Positions 58,107-64,000 of a stretch of DNA of 64,000 bases are shown here, piece after piece (the first letter of the stretch is position 1; every line of letters starts with the position of its first letter). The DNA is taken from positions 106,133-170,132 of the forward strand of contig NZ_MTQP01000053.1 in NCBI RefSeq assembly GCF_001984175.1, in the 5' to 3' direction. The notes under the pieces are model-generated. The model was not told the origin of the DNA and did not search any database. It saw only the letters and a list, made by a program, of their open reading frames with translations. Source of the stretch: Saccharothrix sp. ALI-22-I (lineage in GTDB: Bacteria > Actinomycetota > Actinomycetes > Mycobacteriales > Pseudonocardiaceae). The position numbers and the translations under genes were made by a program.

Positions 58107-58137
58107 GCAGGGGTCCCCGCCGGGGGACCCCTGCTTT
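58107..58137 (+). terminator. Terminator of the suf operon
   Basis: Perfect 12-bp arms (58107-58118 and 58123-58134), 4-base loop, then TTT. A weaker hairpin (CCGGGC 58067-58072 with GCCCGG 58079-58084) precedes it. Confidence 0.85.
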
Positions 58138-58193
58138 GATCTTACCGGTGGGGTCCGACAATTCCGGCCCCTCGGTGACCGTCCACGGCCGCG

Positions 58194-58607
58194 TCACCGG
58201 GCGTAGACGCGCTCCACGAACTCCGCGATCTGCCCTTCGTCCAGGTGCCGGGCGATGTCCGCCTCCGACACCATCCCGACCAGCCGGTGCTTCTCGATCA
58301 CCGGAATCCGGCGGATCTGGTTCTCCTCCATGGTCCGCAGGACGTGCGACAGATCGTCGTTCGCGTCCACCCAGTGCAGGTGCCCGGCCATCTCCGTGGC
58401 CAGCATCGAAGCCGGGTCCCGCCCCTCCGCCACGCAGCGCAGCACGATGTCGCGGTCGGTGATGATGCCGTGCAGCCTGTCGTCCTGGCCGCAGATCGGT
58501 AGCGAGCCGACGCCCAGATCCCGCATCATCCGCGCCGCGTCGAGCATGCTCTGGTTCTCCTGGATGCACTGGACACCGGTTTTCATGATCTCCCGTGCGG
58601 TGGTCAT
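58194..58607 (-). CDS. Tandem CBS-domain protein (Hrp1-like)
   Basis: The 137-residue protein consists of two CBS domains (MLDAARMMRDLGVGSLPICG to GIITDRDIVLR, and DLSHVLRTMEENQIRRIPVIE to GMVSEADIARHL), forming one Bateman module. Such proteins bind adenine nucleotides or similar ligands. The mycobacterial hypoxic response protein 1 has this size and make-up. The ATG at 58607 (MTTAREIMKTGVQCI) has a perfect aaggaggt site. There is no fused effector, so it is a stand-alone sensor. It converges on the suf operon. Confidence 0.92.
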   Translation of the reverse strand: MTTAREIMKTGVQCIQENQSMLDAARMMRDLGVGSLPICGQDDRLHGIITDRDIVLRCVAEGRDPASMLATEMAGHLHWVDANDDLSHVLRTMEENQIRRIPVIEKHRLVGMVSEADIARHLDEGQIAEFVERVYAR

Positions 58608-58678
58608 GCCGAACCTCCTTGTTCGCCTCTGACCAGCATGCGCCGGCAAGCCGTTCCCAGCACCTCGACGCAGGAGCC

Positions 58679-59791
58679 TCAGGTCTGCGCCGCCAGCATC
58701 TCCACCACGTCCACGAGCGACCCGCGACGCCTGTAGGCCCGCCGCTGCCGCACCGCCCCCGTCCCGTCCATCAGCAACCGGTCGATCCCGTCGACCACCA
58801 GGTCCTCGTCCCCGGCCTCGTGCAACGCCGGACGCGTCCAGTCGACCAGCGACCGCACCATGTCCACCGCCGGCACCAGCCGACCGGTGTGCGGCTCGAT
58901 CCCCGCGCCGTCCAACCCGTCCCGCGCCGCCCGCCACAACGCCGTCCGCAACACCAGATCCGGCACCCGGTGCGCGGGCCGCCCGGCCAGCGCCGTCCCC
59001 GCGATCGCCCGCACCAGAGCCGCCAGCAACACCGCCTCGTCCACGGTCGCCGCCACGTCGCACACCCGCAGCTCCACGGTCGGGTGCTTGGCCGACAGCC
59101 GCACGTCCCAGTAGACCATCGCCGAGTCCAACGCCGCCCCGGTCGACCGCAGCACCCCCGTGGTCCGGTGGTAGTCCTGCGCCGACTCGAACCACGGCGG
59201 TGCGCCCGCCGACGGCCACGGGCTCCACGCCAGGTAGCGCCAACTCGCGTACCCGGTGTCCCGCTCCTCCGAGAACGGCGAGTTCGCGCTGATCGCCAAC
59301 AGCACCGGCAGCCACTGCCGCAGGTGGTTGCTGATCAGCACCCCCGTCTCCTCGTCCGGGATACCGATGTGCACGTGGCACCCGCAGATGGTCAGCCCGT
59401 CGACCAACGACCCGTACTCCGAGGCGATGGCCCGGTAGCGGTCGGTGTCGGTCAACGGCGGCGGCCGGACACCACCGAGCACCGGCGTCCCGGACGCCAC
59501 GATCCGCGCGCCGTGCTCACCCGCCAGCGCCGCCAGCGCACGCCGCGCCGCGAGCAACTGCTCATGCACCTCGGCCATGCTCCGGCACACCGGCGTGGCG
59601 CTCTCCACCTGGTACCGGGTCATCTCCGACTGGAGATCCAACCCGGAACTCCAGTCGTCGAGCACGGCGCCCGCCAACGGCACCAGCACTCCGGTGTCGG
59701 CGTCGACGAGCAGGAACTCCTCCTCGACCCCCACCGAGAGCGGCAGGTCCGAGACGAATCGCGGAAGCGGTAAAGCGGTGACCTCGCTCAC
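58679..59791 (-). CDS. Carboxylate-amine ligase, YbdK/GCS2 family
   Basis: The 370-residue enzyme belongs to the glutamate-cysteine ligase type 2 family (YbdK/EgtA-like). The N-terminal motif is LSVGVEEEFLLVDADTGVL, followed by the ATP/metal residues LDLQSEMTRYQVESATPVCRSM and CGCHVHIGIPDEETG. The substrate-loop SPFSEERDTGYASWRYLAW is also present. YbdK makes gamma-glutamylcysteine weakly; many actinobacterial copies have unknown true substrates. GTG start with gggagg upstream. Downstream of the EAL gene by 89 bases on the same strand. Confidence 0.9.
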   Translation of the reverse strand: MSEVTALPLPRFVSDLPLSVGVEEEFLLVDADTGVLVPLAGAVLDDWSSGLDLQSEMTRYQVESATPVCRSMAEVHEQLLAARRALAALAGEHGARIVASGTPVLGGVRPPPLTDTDRYRAIASEYGSLVDGLTICGCHVHIGIPDEETGVLISNHLRQWLPVLLAISANSPFSEERDTGYASWRYLAWSPWPSAGAPPWFESAQDYHRTTGVLRSTGAALDSAMVYWDVRLSAKHPTVELRVCDVAATVDEAVLLAALVRAIAGTALAGRPAHRVPDLVLRTALWRAARDGLDGAGIEPHTGRLVPAVDMVRSLVDWTRPALHEAGDEDLVVDGIDRLLMDGTGAVRQRRAYRRRGSLVDVVEMLAAQT

Positions 59792-59880
59792 CAGGGACCT
59801 CCCTGCGCTGGGTAGTCAGCCTGATGCTATGAGTAATTGATCGGAGCGCACATGCATCCTTGCGGTGAACTTCGAACTTC

Positions 59881-61584
59881 CTAGCCCACCGCCAGGTGCG
59901 GCCCGCCGCGCAGGACGTCCACGTGGTCGCTCCCCGGCCGCCCCAGCACCCAACTGGTCCCGCGCAACGACTTCGCGTGCTCCTTCAACGGCGCGAGCAG
60001 CCGGGACACCTCCCGGTACGACCCCACCGACCCGGCCGCGCAGATCAACGTCGCCAGCGACAACGTCACCCCGCGACCCTCCGCCTCGAACGACACGTCC
60101 AGCACCCCGGCCGCGAACGGCACGACCTCGTTCAGCCCGGCGACCACCAGGAAGTCGTCACCGCCGACGTGCCCGATCTGCACCCCCGGGTACGCCGCCG
60201 CGCCGTCGGTCAACGACCGCCCGATCGCCCGGATCAGGTCGTCACCGGCCGCGAAACCCACCGAGTCGTTCACCCGCTTGAACGCGTCCACGTCCAGCCA
60301 GCCCACCGCGAACAGCTCGCCGCCCAGGATCCGCCGGTCCACCTCGCGCGCGATCGAGTCGCTGCCCGGCAGCCGGGTCAGCGGGTTCAACGCCGCCGCC
60401 TGCTCCACCTTCATCTCCGCGACACCGCGCACCACGTCCGCGACCCGCACCACGCCCAGGCACCGGTCGTCGTCGTCCACGACCACCAGATCGTCGTTGG
60501 TGCGCTCACGGTTGGCGTGCGCCACCACGTCCAGCAGCTCCAACGCGCTGGACTCCGCGCCGATCAGCTTCGGCTTGTCCGCCAGCCGCGCCGCCTCCCG
60601 GTTGGCGTGCAGGGCGTGCCCGAACGGCCCGGTCACCGCCAGCAGGAACCGGTTGCGGTCCACCGTCCACTGCGGCTTGCCGGAGTCGTCCACCAGCACC
60701 ACGCCGCTGACCGTCGGCTGGTTCGCCAGCACCTCGCGCACCTCCTCGGACGTCGCCGAGTCGGGCAGCGTGGTCGCCGGGTGCAGGAAGTCGGTGACCT
60801 TCGGGCCGGACTTGCGCCGCAACGGCCCGGTCATCGTGTTGCTGACCGCCTCCGGGTCGTTGACCTCGCTCAACACCGCCGCGATCGTCGCGTCCACCTT
60901 GGGCCGCCGCTGCGCGCTCGCCAGCAGGTTGCCCTGCGCGAGCCGCACGCCGAGCCGGCGCAACGCGGCCAGCTGCGCCTCGGTCTCCACACCCTCCGCC
61001 ACGACCAGTGAACCGATGTGCTCGCACAGGTGCTGCAACGCCTGGACCAACGCGTACCGGGCGAGGTCGGTGGGCAGCGCCACCACCACCTCGCGATCCA
61101 GCTTGACCATCTCCGGCCGCACCTCGGCCAGCAGCGACAACGGCGAGTCGCCCTCGCCCACACCGTCCAGGGCGATCCGGAACCCGTCCCGGCGCAGCCG
61201 GTCGATGCCCTTGACCAGCAGCCGGCGCGGCGCGCGCGAGTACGGCGTGCCGACCTCCACGACCAGGTCGGCCGGGGTGCGGCCGGCGTCGCGCAGCGCG
61301 CTGTACAGCGGGGCCATGAGCTCGGGTTTGTCCGCGATCGTCATCGCGAGCAGGTTCACGTGCAGCGGCACGCCCAGCCCGTGGTCGGCCGCGTGGCGGA
61401 CCGCGCGGCACGCGAGGGCCACGTCGGTGTTGGCCAGGTACCCGGTGCGGAACGCCATCCGCAGCAGGTCCTGCACGGTGCCGTCGTGCGGCCGGGCCAG
61501 TGCTTCGACCGCCACGACCCCTCCGGTGTGGAGGTTGAACAACGGCTGGAAGGCGAAGCGAACGTCGTCCAGCAAGGCGGGCAC
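59881..61584 (-). CDS. EAL-CBS-GGDEF protein, probable cyclic di-GMP turnover or effector
   Basis: The 567-residue protein from the GTG at 61584 (VPALLDDVRFAFQPL) has the order EAL, CBS pair, GGDEF, opposite to the common GGDEF-EAL layout. EAL: VVAVEALARP, LHVNLLAM, LVVEVGT, MVKLDRE and VVAEGVETEAQLAAL are kept, but the metal-binding DDFG is replaced by DGVG (LDGVGEGDSPLSLL). CBS region: VSGVVLVDDSGKPQWTVDR and LVVVDDDDRCLGVVRVAD. GGDEF: DVDAFKRVNDSVGFAAGD is good, while the active loop reads GGDDF instead of GG[DE]EF. Either activity may be weak, so a receptor role is possible. There is no membrane helix. Confidence 0.88.
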   Translation of the reverse strand: MPALLDDVRFAFQPLFNLHTGGVVAVEALARPHDGTVQDLLRMAFRTGYLANTDVALACRAVRHAADHGLGVPLHVNLLAMTIADKPELMAPLYSALRDAGRTPADLVVEVGTPYSRAPRRLLVKGIDRLRRDGFRIALDGVGEGDSPLSLLAEVRPEMVKLDREVVVALPTDLARYALVQALQHLCEHIGSLVVAEGVETEAQLAALRRLGVRLAQGNLLASAQRRPKVDATIAAVLSEVNDPEAVSNTMTGPLRRKSGPKVTDFLHPATTLPDSATSEEVREVLANQPTVSGVVLVDDSGKPQWTVDRNRFLLAVTGPFGHALHANREAARLADKPKLIGAESSALELLDVVAHANRERTNDDLVVVDDDDRCLGVVRVADVVRGVAEMKVEQAAALNPLTRLPGSDSIAREVDRRILGGELFAVGWLDVDAFKRVNDSVGFAAGDDLIRAIGRSLTDGAAAYPGVQIGHVGGDDFLVVAGLNEVVPFAAGVLDVSFEAEGRGVTLSLATLICAAGSVGSYREVSRLLAPLKEHAKSLRGTSWVLGRPGSDHVDVLRGGPHLAVG

Positions 61585-61624
61585 GTCCCAATCCTGCCTG
61601 GTTGATCTTCTTTTGCCGAGAGCG

Positions 61625-62698
61625 TTAACCAGGTGTTTCCAAAAGTTTGGCCGAATGCACAGGGAATACCAGCCGGGCACGCATGGGCCAGCCCGCCGAA
61701 CCGAACAGCCGGAGCATCGCGCGGGCGGTCCCCCGCAGGTCGTCGTGCCCGCCGAGGTAGTCACGTTGAAGACTGCCGGACAAATCGAAAAATTGGTTGA
61801 AGAATTCCGGAACCTGGTCAGGGCGCAGCGCCAGCAACGCCGCCAGACCTCTCAACCGCAACCGGCGTACTGTGCGTTCGGCCGCCGACCGCTTCACCGG
61901 TCGTCCGCCCGCGATCGCGTCCGCCACCACCGGCGCCCGCCGCAACGCCACCGCCACGCTGTACCCCGTCGCCGGGTGGATCCACCCGGCCGCCGCGCCG
62001 AACGCGCCGTCCCGCGCCCGCCCGTCCAACGTGATGCGCACCCGTTCCTCGCCCTCCGGCACCGGGATGCCGTGCGCGGCCAGGCGCGCGTGCAACCGCA
62101 GCCGCAGCTCGGGCAGCGGCAGACCCGGCCGGCGGGCCAACGACGTCTCCTCCAACAGCACCTCGTCCGCCGACACCGGGATCGCGTATAGGAACGTCGG
62201 ATCGCCCGTCGTCGCCGCTGGCGGCTTGCGCCAATCCATGATCAGCGCCTCGTCCACCCCGACGAACGGCGCCGCCCGCTCCGCCGGGACCACCACGCCG
62301 ACCGCCGTCTGCGCCGCCCGACCACCCACCGCGCCGGACGCGTCGACCACCCGACCGGTCAACACCCGACCGTCGGCCAACGTCGCCGTCACACCGGTCC
62401 GCTCGACCACCCGACCCGCGACGACCCGCACCTCGTCGGGAAGTCGCCGCAACCGCTCGTTGTCCAACACCGCGTACCCACGCGCCAGGACGTGCTCGAC
62501 GGTGGTCACCGCACGGGCCTTCGACGTGGCCACCGCGATCGGGGCGTCGGCCGGCAACTCGTCCACCCACGCCGCGTAGGTCGCCCGCCACGGCCGCGCC
62601 GGATTCGGATCGACCAACGTCGTCCCGAGACCCCTCGCCGCACACGCCCGCGCCAACGCCCGTCCCGCCGGCCCGCCACCGACGACCACCACGTCCAC
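61625..62698 (-). CDS. Lycopene cyclase, CrtY/CrtL family
   Basis: This is a flavoprotein that would cyclise lycopene ends to beta-ionone rings. The 357-residue protein has the FAD dinucleotide loop VVVVGGGPAGRALARACA, the family motifs LIMDWRKP, TFLYAIPVSADEVLLEETSL and AAAGWIHPATGYSVAVALRRAP, and the C-terminal FFDLSGSLQRDYLGG. The GTG at 62698 directly abuts the TAA of the MASE1 gene (no spacer). No other carotenoid gene (crtE, crtB, crtI) is in the window, so it acts on a product made elsewhere. Confidence 0.9.
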   Translation of the reverse strand: MDVVVVGGGPAGRALARACAARGLGTTLVDPNPARPWRATYAAWVDELPADAPIAVATSKARAVTTVEHVLARGYAVLDNERLRRLPDEVRVVAGRVVERTGVTATLADGRVLTGRVVDASGAVGGRAAQTAVGVVVPAERAAPFVGVDEALIMDWRKPPAATTGDPTFLYAIPVSADEVLLEETSLARRPGLPLPELRLRLHARLAAHGIPVPEGEERVRITLDGRARDGAFGAAAGWIHPATGYSVAVALRRAPVVADAIAGGRPVKRSAAERTVRRLRLRGLAALLALRPDQVPEFFNQFFDLSGSLQRDYLGGHDDLRGTARAMLRLFGSAGWPMRARLVFPVHSAKLLETPG

Positions 62699-63667
62699 TT
62701 AGCGCTTCCCCGGACGCTCGGGCGGCAGCACGTTGCTCAACAGCAGCGGCTGGTACTGCGACACCACGTCCGCCAACTGCGCCACGGTCCGCTCGATCGC
62801 CTCCCGCGCCGCGTTGCGCTCCACGATCGCCGCCGACAGCAACAACGCCGTCACCACCGCCGTCGCGTTGAACGCCTGCAACGTCACCATCCGCGCCACC
62901 AGGTCCAGCTCCGCGAACGGGCCGGTGCTCATCGCCGCGCCACGCGCCGCCAGGGTCGTCGCGATCAACGCGCACGGCGCCGTGCCGAGGTGCTGGAAGC
63001 GCAACGCCGCCCAGATGAGGAACGGGAACACCAGGTACATCAACCGGATGTCGTTGGTCGTGGCCACCGCCATGACCGCCGCCGTGCTCGCCAACAACGC
63101 CGCGGCCTCCAACCACCGGCGCACCGGGTGATTACGCAGGCGCAGCGAGCGGAACGCCAGGCCGAGCGGCACGAACACCAGCACACCCAGCGCGTCACCC
63201 GTCCACCACACCGACCACGTCGACCAGAACAAGGAGCCGTCGACCACGCCCGTCAGCAGGAGCGTGCCGGAGCCGATCGTCGCGCTGACCGCCATCCCCG
63301 CGAACGCGCCCAGCAACACCAGGGCCAGCACGTCACGCGTGCGGTCCAACTCCACCCGGAAGCCGACCCACCGGAGTAACAAGTAGGCGGCCACCGGGCC
63401 GAGGGTGTTGCCCGCGCTGATGAGGGTCGTCGCGCCGACGTCGGTGATCGTGGCGTTGACCGTGAACGCGCCTAGTGCGATACCCGGCCACAACCTGAGC
63501 CCGCCGAGCACCAGCGCGAGCACCGCGACACCGGTCGGCGGCCACAACGGGGTCACCTGGTCGTTGACCAACGCTTGGAGCAGGCCGAGACGTGCGCCCA
63601 GGTGGTAGCAAGCCGCGACCACGAGGACGTTGAGCGCGTACCGGCCGAGCCGAGGGGAGAGCTGCAC
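62699..63667 (-). CDS. Stand-alone MASE1 membrane sensor domain protein
   Basis: The protein is an eight-helix MASE1 domain: LVVAACYHLGARLGLLQAL, TPLWPPTGVAVLALVLGGLRLWPGIALGAF, TLISAGNTLGPVAAYLLLR, VWWTGDALGVLVFVPL. A short helical tail (AREAIERTVAQLADVVSQYQ) follows and ends LLLSNVLPPERPGKR. MASE1 is normally fused to GGDEF, kinase or SpoIIE-phosphatase domains; here nothing follows. The LPP ending resembles the first residues of PP2C/SpoIIE domains, so it may be a truncation. The start is uncertain: GTG at 63667, 63682, 63700 or 63703; the frame is open to 63943. It is the first gene before the lycopene cyclase and EAL/GGDEF genes. Confidence 0.82.
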   Translation of the reverse strand: MQLSPRLGRYALNVLVVAACYHLGARLGLLQALVNDQVTPLWPPTGVAVLALVLGGLRLWPGIALGAFTVNATITDVGATTLISAGNTLGPVAAYLLLRWVGFRVELDRTRDVLALVLLGAFAGMAVSATIGSGTLLLTGVVDGSLFWSTWSVWWTGDALGVLVFVPLGLAFRSLRLRNHPVRRWLEAAALLASTAAVMAVATTNDIRLMYLVFPFLIWAALRFQHLGTAPCALIATTLAARGAAMSTGPFAELDLVARMVTLQAFNATAVVTALLLSAAIVERNAAREAIERTVAQLADVVSQYQPLLLSNVLPPERPGKR

Positions 63668-63703
63668 CGGTCCAGCATCCACCGTTCCAGGGGGTCGCAC
63701 CAC

Positions 63704-64000
63704 GCCTAGCTGCGGAGATGGCGGAACCGACCCCCCGATTTGTCTCCGCGTGGGCCGGGGTGTAACTTTCTCTCTGCCAGCGCGGAACGGGCCGGAGAAA
63801 GACCGGAACGGAGCGCGGCGAACAAGCCCCCAGAAGCGAATCAGCAGCACAGCGTGCTGCCTCGGTTCTGGTACGGTGGAACAAATTGAATGCAAAGCGA
63901 GTTCATCGCGGAGCCGAGAAGCCGAAACCGGCCGATTTGACACCGCGAAAACGAACCAGCTAAGCTTTCAACACAAGCGAAACACGGAAACACAAAGCCC
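63704..64000. other. Upstream region of the MASE1 operon; no gene seen
   Basis: About 300 bases that become AT-richer towards the window end. They hold a 7-bp-arm hairpin (63844-63850 and 63854-63860) and a TGGTACGGT element near 63870 that could be an extended -10 for a plus-strand transcript leaving the window. No credible coding sequence is seen. Confidence 0.4.

Overview
The window is about 64 kb of very GC-rich DNA with GTG starts, many 4-base GTGA/ATGA gene overlaps and almost no non-coding space. WhiA, RbpA, OpcA, an MptB-type mannosyltransferase, a conservon-like cluster and a sufR-led suf operon mark it as an actinomycete. The backbone uvrC-rapZ-yvcK-whiA / gap-pgk-tpiA-secG / pgl-opcA-zwf-(pgi)-tal-tkt / ctaB / qor / ctaA-ABC transporter / mptB / sufRBDCSU-sufT follows the order I know from Mycobacterium tuberculosis (about Rv1420 to Rv1466). 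The extra blocks and domain repertoire suggest a Pseudonocardiaceae-like organism (Saccharothrix/Lentzea/Actinosynnema type). That family assignment is an inference from the sequence alone. No rRNA, tRNA, transposase, phage gene or CRISPR array was seen.

Layout. 1-4294: the 3' part of uvrC and the rapZ-yvcK-whiA operon. 4340-5187: a broken CHAT-protease-like gene and a membrane reading frame. 5188-9088: lower glycolysis (gap, pgk, tpiA), secG and rbpA. 9189-12681: a secreted Thr-rich anchored protein divergent from a membrane-protein/Ser-Thr-kinase pair. 12682-13172: a gene-free low-complexity stretch. 13173-14456: an orphan histidine kinase. 14710-23071: a six-gene minus-strand operon tkt-tal-pgi-zwf-opcA-pgl for the pentose phosphate pathway. 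23326-24249: ctaB.

24266-27615 is an accessory block bracketed by a directly repeated 31-bp bipartite motif. It holds a Thr-rich membrane protein and a minus-strand run of a two-TM protein of unknown function, a cupin-like protein and an HD hydrolase. 27697-33140: FKBP lipoprotein, quinone oxidoreductase, DUF885 protein, RlaP-like nucleotidyltransferase, a small leaderless protein and an ATP-grasp enzyme. 33240-35230: an ActP-type symporter with its DUF485 partner. 35563-39668: a conservon (sensor kinase, roadblock, DUF742) lacking the usual GTPase, then a GbsR/MarR regulator that overlaps ctaA tail to tail. 40700-42459: ABC exporter.

42597-49678 is an insertion relative to the mycobacterial order: DUF998 protein, a DMT-transporter/glycosyltransferase fusion, a Nudix hydrolase, and a 1217-residue patatin/DUF3376 membrane protein. 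Between the last two lies an unusual array of 22-bp units, five in one direction and four in the other. 49765-58045: mptB divergent from the suf Fe-S assembly operon, with a SufR operator directly on the sufR start and a Rieske protein inserted between sufD and sufC. 58194-63667, all on the minus strand: CBS protein, YbdK-type ligase, an EAL-CBS-GGDEF protein, lycopene cyclase and a stand-alone MASE1 sensor, the last three probably one operon.

Functionally the core links carbon flux (glycolysis, pentose phosphate), haem O/A synthesis (ctaB, ctaA) and Fe-S assembly, all feeding respiration and redox balance. The accessory blocks are mostly membrane and signalling genes. The strongest candidates for something undescribed are the 22-bp inverted array at 45810-46020, the repeat-bracketed HD/cupin/two-TM block, and the MASE1-carotenoid-EAL/GGDEF operon.
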